A stretch of 49,716 nt of DNA from an uncultured Oscillospiraceae bacterium (GCA_910586535.1 CAJUHS010000019.1:1-49716); one strand, 5' to 3'; counted from the stretch's first letter, positions 32,681 through 40,631 are shown. Numbers and translations are program-made. The notes: generated from the letters alone by a model not told the origin.

Positions 32681-33598
32681 ATGAGACTTGTTACCCGTTC
32701 GGATTTTGACGGACTTGCCTGCGGCGCACTGCTTAAAGACGTTGGGATCATAGACCACTGGAAATTTGCTCACCCCAAGGACTTACAGGACGGTCTTATC
32801 GAGATCACCGAGGACGACTGCCTCGCCAACGTTCCCTTTGTGGAGGGCTGCGGACTCTGGTTCGATCACCATTCCAGCGAATTTGAAAGAAATCAGCTTG
32901 AGGGAAAGTATAAGGGAGAAAGCCGTATAGCGCCTTCCTGTGCAAGAATTATCTATGATTATTACGGAGGAGAGGAACGCTTCGGCCACTACGACGATAT
33001 GATGACCGCCGTTGACAAGGTGGACAGCGGAAATCTTACAAAAGACGAGATTCTTAATCCTACGGGCTGGATACTTGTGGGCTTCCTTATGGATCCCAGA
33101 ACCGGTCTGGGACGGTGGAGGAACTTTACTATTTCCAATTATCAGCTCATGGAAAAGCTTATCGACTGCTGCCGCACAATGAATACGGACGAGATACTTG
33201 CTATGCCCGACGTAAGGGAGCGTATCGACGTTTACTTCGAGCAGGCTGAAAAATTCAAGGAAATGGTAAAAGCTCACACCCGCGTGGAAAAGGACGTTAT
33301 CATCAGCGACCTCCGCGGCGTAGACCCCATATATTCGGGAAACCGTTTCCTTATCTACAGTCTGTACCCGGAGCAGAATATTTCCGCATGGATAGTAAAC
33401 GGCAAGGGAGGCAAGGGCTGCAGCGCAGCTGTGGGATACTCCATACTTAACCGCACCTCAAACGTGAACGTTGGCAGACTTATGCTCAAGTACGGCGGCG
33501 GCGGACACAAGGCTGTGGGCACCTGCCAGTTCTCCGACGAAAACATGGATACCGATCTGCCGAAAATGCTTGATGAGCTTATCAATTACAAAGAGTAA
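32681..33598 (+). CDS. DHH-family phosphoesterase
   Basis: 305 residues from the ATG at 32681 (GGAG 13 bases upstream). The N-terminal TRSDFDGLACGALL supplies the first metal aspartates (D8, D10), DHHSSE (62-67) is the DHH signature, a further aspartate follows in TAVDKVDSG, and the C-terminal GGGGHKAVGTCQF is the DHHA1-type substrate-binding glycine motif. Members cleave pyrophosphate, oligoribonucleotides or cyclic dinucleotides; this soluble, two-domain form lacks the membrane and GGDEF parts of GdpP. Some relatives are annotated exopolyphosphatase-like; I cannot choose a substrate. Its last bases run into a bidirectional terminator shared with the convergent regulator. Confidence 0.88.
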   Translation: MRLVTRSDFDGLACGALLKDVGIIDHWKFAHPKDLQDGLIEITEDDCLANVPFVEGCGLWFDHHSSEFERNQLEGKYKGESRIAPSCARIIYDYYGGEERFGHYDDMMTAVDKVDSGNLTKDEILNPTGWILVGFLMDPRTGLGRWRNFTISNYQLMEKLIDCCRTMNTDEILAMPDVRERIDVYFEQAEKFKEMVKAHTRVEKDVIISDLRGVDPIYSGNRFLIYSLYPEQNISAWIVNGKGGKGCSAAVGYSILNRTSNVNVGRLMLKYGGGGHKAVGTCQFSDENMDTDLPKMLDELINYKE

Positions 33599-33623
33599 AA
33601 TTACATATAAAATATACAAAAAG

Positions 33624-33656
33624 AAAAGCTTTCGGAGCAAAATCCGAAAGCTTTTT
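33624..33656. terminator. Bidirectional terminator
   Basis: Perfect 13-base arms (33624-33636, 33643-33655) with a 6-base loop, T-rich on both sides, between convergent genes. Confidence 0.9.
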
Positions 33657-33661
33657 AGTAT

Positions 33662-34942
33662 TTAATTTCTTACAGTTCCCTGATTGTTTGCCGAAGCTTT
33701 TTTCTGATTTCTGTAGTGGGACAGCACAATGTAGTAGAGAGGTATGGTAAGTCCGATAGGCGCCCACATGAACGCAAACCATCTCTCGCTTATCCACCAT
33801 GAGAGTCCGCTGAGCAGGATACCCATGCCGATATAAACAATAACGCAAAGAACGGGGTAGCAGAATATAAGCGGATTGCGCTTTTTAATTGCCGGGTATA
33901 TCGTGTAGTACAGCGGAATAGTCAGGAAAAGCAGCCACATAAGCGAGTACCATGCTTCCGCCAAGCCGTTCCAGAGATGATCCAGGAATCCGCCTATGGT
34001 GAAGTACACAAACGCGCATAAAACGGGATAGCAGAATATCATGGGATTGCGTTTCCTCAAAGCCTCCTTGCCCGTATAGTAAAGGGGTATGAGCAGGAAA
34101 ACCGTCCAGCCCGGGTGCGCGAGACCGATAGTGCACGTAAGGAAAAAGAAGCCTGTAACAAATATCGGCAGAGTCTTATCAAGCAGAGTCATTGGTCTGC
34201 CGTTTCCGGCGGCTTTTTTCGCTTTTTTGGATTTTCCGGCACTTTGACTGCCGGTACTGCTATAGTTGCAGCTGTAATTATAGTTGTACTTATTGTCACT
34301 TTCGTCTATTTTCTTTTCAAGCTTATCAATGGACTTTTCGATAGCGCGTCCCGCTTTATCAATGCCCTTGTTAAGTCCCTCGCAGAAGTTTTCCACATTG
34401 GTCTCCCAATCCTTGCCGTTTGCCGAGCCTGCCTTTTTCAGACCGTCCTCGATCTTTTTGCCTGCGGAATTTAATATGTCCCCTATAGCAATACCTGCTT
34501 TTCCCATGGTGTCTCCTAAGCCGCCGGAAGCCTTTTGCTCGTCCTCCTCTATGTCTGCTCCGAAAGGCGAGCCCTGAGGAATAGAAGTGCTTTCCTGCGC
34601 CGCGGCGCCGGGATAAATTTCTTTATCGGTATAGTTTTCGGGTACGGCTTCTCTTATGGGTTCGCTTTGATAACCGTAATCGTCCTTTTTAAGGGATACA
34701 CCGGAGCTTGATGTTTGGGGACTGCCTGAACTGCCCGAGCTGTCTGTGTTCAGCAGTTCGTCAATGGAAATCCCGTACAGCTTTGCAAGCAGGATAAGAT
34801 TTTCAGTATCGGGTGAAGCCTCCGCCCGTTCCCACTTTGATACTGCCTGACGTGACACGCCCATTTTTGCGGCAAGCTCTTCCTGCGAAAGACCGTTTTT
34901 ATTTCTCATCTGGCGAAGTCTGTTTGCGATCTCAATATTCAT
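33662..34942 (-). CDS. Membrane-anchored XRE-family regulator with duplicated TM module
   Basis: 426 residues from the ATG at 34942 (AAAGGATG 9 bases ahead). Residues 1-62 are an XRE helix-turn-helix (GLSQEELAAKMGVSRQAVSKW, ending ISIDELL). A long disordered linker follows, then amphipathic helices (about 140-215, K/D/E-rich) and six or so membrane segments (about 255-410). The membrane part contains an internal repeat: KRNPMIFCYPVLCAFVY and KRNPLIFCYPVLCVIVY about 55 residues apart, each followed by a W-rich helix and IPLYY. DNA-binding and membrane domains in one chain suggest a membrane-tethered sensor-regulator. Its promoter's -35 box lies in an inverted repeat, so autoregulation is likely. 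Confidence 0.82.
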   Translation of the reverse strand: MNIEIANRLRQMRNKNGLSQEELAAKMGVSRQAVSKWERAEASPDTENLILLAKLYGISIDELLNTDSSGSSGSPQTSSSGVSLKKDDYGYQSEPIREAVPENYTDKEIYPGAAAQESTSIPQGSPFGADIEEDEQKASGGLGDTMGKAGIAIGDILNSAGKKIEDGLKKAGSANGKDWETNVENFCEGLNKGIDKAGRAIEKSIDKLEKKIDESDNKYNYNYSCNYSSTGSQSAGKSKKAKKAAGNGRPMTLLDKTLPIFVTGFFFLTCTIGLAHPGWTVFLLIPLYYTGKEALRKRNPMIFCYPVLCAFVYFTIGGFLDHLWNGLAEAWYSLMWLLFLTIPLYYTIYPAIKKRNPLIFCYPVLCVIVYIGMGILLSGLSWWISERWFAFMWAPIGLTIPLYYIVLSHYRNQKKASANNQGTVRN

Positions 34943-34983
34943 ACGTATCATCCTTTCTTTGGCTTGGTTTATCTTATGGCAAT

Positions 34984-35012
34984 ATTATACCACATATATT
35001 ATTATAATGCAA
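34984..35012 (-). promoter_or_regulatory. Sigma-A promoter of membrane XRE regulator
   Basis: On the minus strand TTGCAT (35007-35012), 17-base spacer, TATAAT (34984-34989). The -35 box is inside the adjacent inverted repeat. Confidence 0.82.
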
Positions 35013-35034
35013 GCGATTTTTGGTTGCATTATAA
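35002..35034. promoter_or_regulatory. Operator-like inverted repeat over the -35 box
   Basis: TTATAATGCAA (35002-35012) and TTGCATTATAA (35024-35034) form perfect 11-base arms with an 11-base centre; probably the site where the XRE regulator controls itself. Confidence 0.6.
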
Positions 35035-35128
35035 AAAATTTTTTGTGCAACCTATAGTTGCGCAAGCTGTGCAACTATTACTATCCCTATAGGGAAATGA
35101 ACGCTAAACAACTATAGTTTGTCGTGCT

Positions 35129-35153
35129 AAAAACAGTCCGCAGGACTGTTTTT
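35129..35153. terminator. Symmetric terminator-like hairpin
   Basis: AAAAACAGTCC-GCA-GGACTGTTTTT: perfect 11-base arms with A and T runs on both sides, so it can end transcripts from either direction. On the minus strand it lies downstream of the structured repeat. Confidence 0.75.
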
Positions 35154-35159
35154 AAGGTA

Positions 35160-35387
35160 TGCTCAGCTTAAACAGAAAAAATGGGGAGCGGTCGTGTTCG
35201 CTCCCCTCGGAATGGCTGTTGCCATTCCTCATCCCTTTCTCAGTTTTGAACGAAAAAGGATGTCGCGCTCTGCGGGTCTCCATTCTAAGAATGGAGTTGC
35301 GGCAAAGGGACTCTGCCCCCTTGACCCTCGCGAACTGTGCTCAGCCCGACCAGCTGAAGTCCTGACGAAACAATAACATTAGTGCGA
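35160..35387 (-). repeat. Structured dispersed repeat, copy 1 (complete)
   Basis: Read on the minus strand it begins CGCACTAAT (near 35387) and runs through a CAGCTGG...CTGAGCACAG block, GGGTCAAGGGGGCAGAG, a perfect hairpin CTCCATTCT/AGAATGGAG (35278-35296), a GATGAGGAATGG block, a GGAATGGC/GCCATTCC hairpin (35209-35228) and a terminator-like hairpin GGGGAGCG/CGCTCCCC followed by six T (35176-35206). The same order of blocks is found at 49549-49716. It carries no supported gene; the open frames across it are incidental. Confidence 0.82.
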
Positions 35388-35597
35388 TAAACATTATTTT
35401 ATATCGGCAAAATTTTGCTGATAATACAACGCCCAAAAATGTTTACAAACCTCACACTGCGCACATTGAACGGCGCAAAATTCTCAGCCATGAAGTTTTA
35501 ATACAATTATTTTAAGACATACTATGACCATAGCACAGAGTTTTATATCTTTATATTTTGAGGGGCTTTGCGGTAAAAAATTTTTTTCGGGTATCTA
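35388..35597. other. Gene-free AT-rich stretch
   Basis: No gene seen. The imperfect palindrome ATCGGCAAAATTTTGCTGAT (35403-35422) is the only notable structure before the next promoter. Confidence 0.4.
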
Positions 35598-35626
35598 TTG
35601 ACAAAACTATACTAAATTGGTATAAT
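35598..35626 (+). promoter_or_regulatory. Sigma-A promoter of NrdD-tail-like gene
   Basis: TTGACA (35598-35603), 17-base spacer ending TGG, TATAAT (35621-35626): full consensus plus extended -10, about 60 bases from the start codon. Confidence 0.9.
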
Positions 35627-35693
35627 TAAATCACAGTAAAACCTGTCCTGCGGAACGTGACTTCGCTTTGCCATAATGAAAGGAAGATGTGAT

Positions 35694-35957
35694 ATGGATA
35701 TAATCGTAAAAAACGGAACTATCTCCGAGGAAGAGAAAAACAACTACGTCAAATACCTTGAGGACAAGTTCCCCGGCAAGACTCTGTCAAGCCTGGAAAT
35801 AGGTCTTGACGGCGAGTATGTAAACCTTAACTACAAGTTTGAGGACGTTCCCTTTGAACGTATACGCCGCGTTACCGGATATCTGACAGGCACTCTCGAC
35901 CGCTGGAACGACGCAAAGCGCGCAGAAGAGCACGACAGGGTAAAGCACGGCGTTTGA
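35694..35957 (+). CDS. Small protein resembling NrdD-associated tail domain
   Basis: 87 residues from the ATG at 35694 (AAAGGAAGATG ahead; an ATG at 35676 would place the ribosome site inside the gene). The C-terminal part, TGYLTGTLDRWNDAKRAEE followed by HDRVKHG, matches a short module I remember from small clostridial proteins annotated as anaerobic ribonucleotide reductase. It has neither the glycyl-radical motif nor the cysteine tetrad of a true NrdD, so it is not a reductase itself. The N-terminal half is acidic and probably alpha/beta. The strong promoter implies abundant expression. Function unknown; no nrdD or nrdG is nearby. Confidence 0.65.
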   Translation: MDIIVKNGTISEEEKNNYVKYLEDKFPGKTLSSLEIGLDGEYVNLNYKFEDVPFERIRRVTGYLTGTLDRWNDAKRAEEHDRVKHGV

Positions 35958-35980
35958 ACTCGGAACGTAATATCAGGCTG

Positions 35981-36021
35981 AGGACGGGATACCCGAAAGG
36001 AAGTTCCGTCCTTTAATATTT
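35981..36021 (+). terminator. Terminator of NrdD-tail-like gene
   Basis: AGGACGG/CCGTCCT arms (35981-35987, 36006-36012) followed by a broken T run. Confidence 0.6.
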
Positions 36022-36043
36022 TAGTTTGTTAATATTTTTGCTA

Positions 36044-36071
36044 TTGACAAAACGAAGCATTGGTGTATAAT
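36044..36071 (+). promoter_or_regulatory. Sigma-A promoter of coaX operon
   Basis: TTGACA (36044-36049), 16-base spacer, TATAAT (36066-36071); about 37 bases from the coaX start. Confidence 0.85.
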
Positions 36072-36108
36072 TAATATCGGCAATACAGAACCGAAGGAGT
36101 GACTCTGC

Positions 36109-36876
36109 ATGATACTTACCGTTGACGCAGGAAACACAAATATCGTTCTCGGAGGGATCGAGAACGACAAGCTGCTGTTTCTTTCCCGCATAGCAACCCA
36201 AACCGCTCTCATGGCGGATGAGTATGCTGTCAAATTCAGCGAGATACTTGCGCTTTACGGTTACTGCGCCGCGGATATAAACGGCGCGGCTATTTCAAGC
36301 GTTGTTACCCCTCTTACGCCGGTTTTCAAACAGGCGGTAAAACGTCTTACAAGCAGTAAGATCGTTACTGTGGGCCCCGGCATCAAGACCGGTGTGAACA
36401 TCAAGATCGACGATCCCGCCGCTCTCGGCGCAGACCTCGTCTGCGGAGCCGTAGGTGCAATGGAAAAGTACGATCCCCCGTGCGTCATTTTCGATCTTGG
36501 TACGGCTACCACCATTTCCGCTATCGACAGAAACAGGTTTTTCCTTGGCGGCTCGATAATCCCCGGGGTAAAGGTGTCCCTTAAGGCCCTTTCGTCAACG
36601 GCTGCGGCTCTTCCGGATATCAACACCGAGCTTTCGGGCGACGTGCTTATCGGTACCAACACCGTGGACTGCATGAAATCCGGAAGCATTATCGGTACTG
36701 CGAGCATGATGGACGGTATGGCTTTGCGCTACAAGGAAGCCATAGGTCAGGACGCCGCCGTTATCGCTACCGGAGGACTTGCGTCAACCATACTGCCGTT
36801 CTGCCGCGAAAAGTTCATACTTGACGAGACCCTGCTCATAGACGGTCTGTACGTACTGTATAAGAAAAACGCGTAA
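36109..36876 (+). CDS. coaX: Type III pantothenate kinase CoaX
   Basis: 255 residues. It phosphorylates pantothenate, the first step to coenzyme A, and is not feedback-inhibited by CoA in this class. The ASKHA-fold signatures are visible: VDAGNTNIVLG (5-15, with the catalytic aspartate D6), the substrate loop PAALGADLVCGAVGA (about 102-118) and the second phosphate loop FDLGTATTISAID (about 127-140). AAGGAG lies 9 bases ahead of the ATG. The next gene, 65 bases on, is an S component of a vitamin transporter, so uptake and phosphorylation of pantothenate are probably paired. Confidence 0.95.
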   Translation: MILTVDAGNTNIVLGGIENDKLLFLSRIATQTALMADEYAVKFSEILALYGYCAADINGAAISSVVTPLTPVFKQAVKRLTSSKIVTVGPGIKTGVNIKIDDPAALGADLVCGAVGAMEKYDPPCVIFDLGTATTISAIDRNRFFLGGSIIPGVKVSLKALSSTAAALPDINTELSGDVLIGTNTVDCMKSGSIIGTASMMDGMALRYKEAIGQDAAVIATGGLASTILPFCREKFILDETLLIDGLYVLYKKNA

Positions 36877-36941
36877 AAATTTTGCATTGCCGAATTACGC
36901 TGTATCCCACAAAACCGGGAACAGCAGTAGGAGGAATTTTT

Positions 36942-37529
36942 ATGTCAAAAACAAAAGAAAAGACCCTTATGCTTGCGGTAATGGGAGTCCTTACCGCTGT
37001 GGTCATCGTGCTTCAGGCTCTGGCAATAGGCATCAGGTTCGGAACGTTCAGCATTACGCTGGTGCTTATCCCTATCGTGGTGGGCGCTGCTCTCTACGGC
37101 TGGAAAGCGGGAGCGTGGCTGGGACTGGTTTTCGGAGCAGTCGTACTTATGACCGACGCGGCGGCGTTTCTTGCGGTCAGCGTGCCGGGAACAGCCGTTA
37201 CCTGTCTGCTTAAAGGCATTCTGGCGGGAATTGCGGCGGCGGTCGTTTACAGGCTGCTGGAGAACAAAAGCCGTTGGTTAGCGATACTTGCGGCGGCGAT
37301 AGTTTGTCCTGTAGTGAACACAGGCGTGTTCCTGCTGGGGTGTTTGATATTTTTCTACGATACTATCAGCGAATGGGCTGCGGGAGCCGGCTTCGCAAAT
37401 GTGGGAGCTTACCTCATAGTCGGCTTTGTAGGGATCAATTTCCTTGTGGAAACGGCAATAAACCTTTGTCTCAGTACTGTTATTGTACGGGTGCTGAGCA
37501 TTGTAAAAAAGCCTGCCGCTGAAGCTTAA
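36942..37529 (+). CDS. ECF transporter S component, probably for pantothenate
   Basis: 195 residues from the ATG at 36942 (GGAGG 7 bases ahead; the in-frame start 60 bases earlier has no ribosome site). Five to six membrane helices, with small-residue patterns (AGAWLGLVFGAVVLMTDAAAF) and a conserved basic N-terminus (SKTKEKTLMLAVMGVLTA) typical of S components that dock on the shared EcfAA'T module. The energising genes are not in the window. Substrate is inferred only from linkage to coaX: a PanT-type pantothenate carrier is most likely, with another vitamin possible. Confidence 0.85.
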   Translation: MSKTKEKTLMLAVMGVLTAVVIVLQALAIGIRFGTFSITLVLIPIVVGAALYGWKAGAWLGLVFGAVVLMTDAAAFLAVSVPGTAVTCLLKGILAGIAAAVVYRLLENKSRWLAILAAAIVCPVVNTGVFLLGCLIFFYDTISEWAAGAGFANVGAYLIVGFVGINFLVETAINLCLSTVIVRVLSIVKKPAAEA

Positions 37530-37554
37530 GCTTAAATCAATACTTAAATAACTG

Positions 37555-37586
37555 CGGCGTATTCCGTTATGGGAATACGCCGTTTT
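37555..37586 (+). terminator. Terminator of coaX operon
   Basis: Perfect 11-base arms CGGCGTATTCC/GGAATACGCCG (37555-37565, 37572-37582) followed by TTTT. Confidence 0.88.
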
Positions 37587-37648
37587 ACTTTATACTGAAG
37601 CAGCTGAAAAAACGTGAATCGCCGAACATATGCGGGAAACCGCTCTCT

Positions 37649-39001
37649 TTAACTGTTGGGATAGCGGTACTGCTTTACAATAAAATCGTCCCCGCCGCTC
37701 ACTTCAATAACGAAATCTCCGCCGTCAACATAGCCGTCCATAATATAATCGCTGTTGTACTTTTCCTGCTTTGTGTGATATGTTACTGTACTTCCGTCTA
37801 TTTTCCAGTCGGTTATGGTAAGTTTGCCCAGTTCATCGTTAATGCCGCCGTCGCCGAGAATGGTGTAAAGCTCTCCGCCGATATCGCGGTACTGCTGGGG
37901 AGCTTTCAAAAACATCTCGCTGACTATCTTCTCGTCAAAGTATTTAAGCACGTAGTTCCTCAGCTCAGCAACATTGGAAAACCTCGGGTCGTCAACCTTA
38001 AAGAAATATCTGCTGTCGCTGTTGTCAGCAGCTCCGACCTCAACATAATTCTCATAGTCGCTTACATTCAGACTTGTTGAAATAAAGTACTGATACACAT
38101 TCCCCGCTATCGCATGAGCGGCGTATCCGTAATAAAGAGGATTATCCGAAACGTCCGTCCATGTTTCGCGTGCTCGGCGCATGGTCATGTCGCTGGGATT
38201 CAGGGTGTAGGTTATTATTTCTGTAGAAAGGCTTCCGTCCTCGTTCACTGTAACAATCGGCTCGGGCATGAATTTGAGGTCTTCAGTGCGGTACAGGCTG
38301 CTTTCGGGAATATAGCTCATACGGTCAAGAATCATGGAATCAACGCTTGAAACAAGGGCGCCGGCGCTCTTCACCGCAGTAACTCCGGCAGACTGCACGG
38401 AGCTGTCAGCAGCGTCCGTTCCGCCGTTCTCCTGAAATTCGGTGTTATAGACCTCGACCTCCGCAAGACGGCCGTTCAGAATGGAGTACAGTCTGCTCAC
38501 ACTGTACGGAAGGTTCTCGTCGTCAAAATTCATGAGAAAGAAGTCTATTTTCAGCAGGTCGGGTATGCCGCCGCTTTCCTCGGAGGAGCCTTTTATAACG
38601 GTGCAGACCTGGCTTGCGTACTGTTGTGAGTACGGAAAATTCACCATATAGTTGTCGGGGGGGACAACGCTGAATTTTGTGAATCCGAACTGATTGTCCT
38701 CAACGGTAAGCGTGAGACCTGTTCCCTTTTCATCGGGAGTTGCCGTTATCATATAGTTGTTTCCGTATGCCGAAAAATCGTATGTGTAGTATGTGAAAGG
38801 TTCGTCGTCTGCTTCAATGCCGTTGTCGACAGAGTAAGCGGCGGGGGCGTTTCTTACAAGAAGCTCCGAAGCCTCCGCAGGAGCTGTTTCATCGGATATT
38901 CCGCTGATCTTACTGTCGGTCCCGGCGCCGCAGGAGCTTAGCGAAACCGCTGCTGTCAGCACCGAAAGAGCCATAACAGCGGCACAAAGCTTATATCTCA
39001 A
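37649..39001 (-). CDS. Secreted lipoprotein, possible IseA-like C-terminal domain
   Basis: 450 residues from a TTG at 39001, which gives a clean lipoprotein signal: MRYKLCAAVMALSVLTAAV then lipobox LSSC. A GTG at 39035-39037 would add 12 residues that contain the GGAAAGGAG ribosome site, so it is rejected. After the cysteine comes an acidic linker and a large beta-rich region. The last ~120 residues (NVAELRNYVLKYFDEKIVSEMF, then YRDIGGELYTILGDGG) look like the IseA/YoeB domain that inhibits DL-endopeptidase autolysins in Bacillus; this is recognition by pattern and needs a profile search. If right, it would restrain wall hydrolysis. Single gene; no promoter identified. Confidence 0.7.
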   Translation of the reverse strand: MRYKLCAAVMALSVLTAAVSLSSCGAGTDSKISGISDETAPAEASELLVRNAPAAYSVDNGIEADDEPFTYYTYDFSAYGNNYMITATPDEKGTGLTLTVEDNQFGFTKFSVVPPDNYMVNFPYSQQYASQVCTVIKGSSEESGGIPDLLKIDFFLMNFDDENLPYSVSRLYSILNGRLAEVEVYNTEFQENGGTDAADSSVQSAGVTAVKSAGALVSSVDSMILDRMSYIPESSLYRTEDLKFMPEPIVTVNEDGSLSTEIITYTLNPSDMTMRRARETWTDVSDNPLYYGYAAHAIAGNVYQYFISTSLNVSDYENYVEVGAADNSDSRYFFKVDDPRFSNVAELRNYVLKYFDEKIVSEMFLKAPQQYRDIGGELYTILGDGGINDELGKLTITDWKIDGSTVTYHTKQEKYNSDYIMDGYVDGGDFVIEVSGGDDFIVKQYRYPNS

Positions 39002-39037
39002 TATATTCTCACGCTCCTTTCCGACCAATATCAGCAC

Positions 39038-39206
39038 TCTTAAACGGGATAAATTTCCGCAGTTATCTTTTTATTCCTGTAGTAATTATATCATTTTTCC
39101 GTTGTGAAATCAATTACATTTCGTTTACAGTTTTATTACTTGCAGGGTACAAAATCCGTTTGAGGACACAGTTTGTTAATTTTCGGTGAACTATTTGCGG
39201 AGAATA
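39038..39206. other. AT-rich divergent intergenic stretch
   Basis: Spacer between the minus-strand lipoprotein and the plus-strand MazG-like gene. No gene or clear hairpin seen; the plus-strand promoter follows. Confidence 0.4.
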
Positions 39207-39235
39207 TTGTATTCAAAGAAGCGATGATTTATAAT
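39207..39235 (+). promoter_or_regulatory. Sigma-A promoter of MazG-like gene
   Basis: TTGTAT (39207-39212), 17-base spacer, TATAAT (39230-39235). The transcript leader would be about 115 bases. Confidence 0.65.
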
Positions 39236-39355
39236 TGAAATTATAGTATGCAAAAAATCCGCGTAAAAATCATATATGCAAATTTTTACTCGATTCTTTG
39301 CACGTCTTTTATTCGTAAATTAGTATTACAGAAACTGAAAACGGAGGAATACCAA

Positions 39356-39694
39356 ATGACGATAAACGAATACCAGAAGCTTGCAATGACAACGCTGAGT
39401 CCTACAGTAAGCACCAAAAAGGACGCTCTTATCAACGGCGTTATGGGACTCTGCGGCGAATCCGGAGAAGCCATTGACATCGTTAAGAAATGGTTTGCCC
39501 AAGGCCACGAGCTTGACAAGGATCACCTTATAAAGGAGCTTGGAGACGTAGCGTGGTATCTTGCGGAGACAGCCTATGCGCTGGACGTTTCCCTTGAAGA
39601 CGTATTGCAGCTCAACATTGACAAGCTGAAAAAAAGATATCCCGACGGCTTCGAGACCGAACGCTCTCAGGTTCGTCTCAGCGGGGATATCTGA
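39356..39694 (+). CDS. MazG-like nucleotide pyrophosphohydrolase
   Basis: 112 residues from the ATG at 39356, which has CGGAGG 7 bases ahead; the longer frame upstream is untranslated leader. The MazG-type magnesium site is visible as GLCGESGEAIDIVKK and, about 25 residues later, ELGDVAWYLAE, giving the ExxE...ExxD pattern. Such single-domain enzymes hydrolyse nucleoside triphosphates to monophosphate and pyrophosphate, often non-canonical ones; substrate is not predictable here. No toxin-antitoxin partner is adjacent. Confidence 0.87.
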   Translation: MTINEYQKLAMTTLSPTVSTKKDALINGVMGLCGESGEAIDIVKKWFAQGHELDKDHLIKELGDVAWYLAETAYALDVSLEDVLQLNIDKLKKRYPDGFETERSQVRLSGDI

Positions 39695-39862
39695 TGTTGT
39701 TTTGATCTTGATATTTTGCGGCGGAACCTGCGGTACATAAAAATTCCCATGCAAAAAGTGCCAATGCTTATTTGCAGAGGACGGTTTTCCGGTTCCGCAG
39801 CTGCAAAACATATTATTTTATGATTTGCTATAGTATTATACGGTAAGAAAGGAACGGTCGGT

Positions 39863-40516
39863 ATGAACGGAAGAAAATTATATTTTGCGGCAGGTCTGAT
39901 ACTGCTTGTTTTATCCCTGCTGACCTTTGCGTCCTGCGGGATGTCGGGGGACAAAACAGCCGCCGAGGGTAAAAAGCTCTACACGGCGGGCAGCTATGCG
40001 GAGGCTTTGGAGAAGTTTACCGAAGCCGAGGAAGCGGGCTTAAAAAATTTCAGGGCCGCGGAGCTTTACTACTGCATGGGCAACTGCTTCTATCACCTTG
40101 AAAACTACGGAAAATGCGTTGATTACCAGCTCAAATGCGTTGAAGCGGAGCCTGAGTATTTCAGCGGCTGGGTAAGCCTCGGGGTAGCCTACAGAAAAAT
40201 AGGCGAACGCGACAAGGCTATGGAGTGCTACCAGACTGCTTTGAAGTACGATCCACACAACTCGGATTCCGCCGCTCTCTATATAAGTCTGGGTTCTCTC
40301 TCAATAGAACTTGGCAAGCCGATGTCTGCTATAGATTATCTTGAATCGGCGCAGGAAATTTTCCCCGAAAGCGCAGACGTTTACGCTTATCTTGCAATAG
40401 CCTATAAAATGGCCCTGGAGCCTGAAAAGTCCGCTGACGCGCTGGCTAAAGCACAGGCGCTGGGTTACTCCAAAATTGACGAGATAAACGACCGTCTTGC
40501 AAAGCTGGATAAATAA
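39863..40516 (+). CDS. TPR-repeat lipoprotein
   Basis: 217 residues. Signal peptide with lipobox (LLTFASC, C25), then four to five tetratricopeptide repeats from about residue 30: for example AAEGKKLYTAGSYAEALEKF, AELYYCMGNCFYHLENYGK, GWVSLGVAYRKIGERDKAM and ALYISLGSLSIELGKPMSA. It should sit on the outer face of the membrane as a protein-protein scaffold. AAAGGAAC precedes the ATG at 39863. The partner is unknown; the nearest same-strand gene is MazG-like and is not obviously related. Confidence 0.85.
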   Translation: MNGRKLYFAAGLILLVLSLLTFASCGMSGDKTAAEGKKLYTAGSYAEALEKFTEAEEAGLKNFRAAELYYCMGNCFYHLENYGKCVDYQLKCVEAEPEYFSGWVSLGVAYRKIGERDKAMECYQTALKYDPHNSDSAALYISLGSLSIELGKPMSAIDYLESAQEIFPESADVYAYLAIAYKMALEPEKSADALAKAQALGYSKIDEINDRLAKLDK

Positions 40517-40564
40517 AGACCGCACATGGCTATCATTTCCGGTACAGCGTTACAGAGATAAAAT

Positions 40565-40614
40565 AAAACAGTCCCGGCTTGCAGGACGTTCCTTGCAGCC
40601 GGGACTGTTTTTTC
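40565..40614. terminator. Bidirectional terminator
   Basis: Perfect 14-base arms AAACAGTCCCGGCT/AGCCGGGACTGTTT (40566-40579, 40597-40610), T-rich on both sides, between convergent genes. Confidence 0.92.
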
Positions 40615-40631
40615 TTACCGCTCAGAATTTA

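Noticed and set aside
35159..35365. 68-codon ORF covering the structured repeat
   Set aside because: It runs antisense through hairpins that vary between copies; the reading frame is not kept in the second copy.
35401..35408. Minus-strand GCCGATAT resembling a sigma-D -10 ahead of the structured repeat
   Set aside because: No TAAA element at the required 15-base distance.
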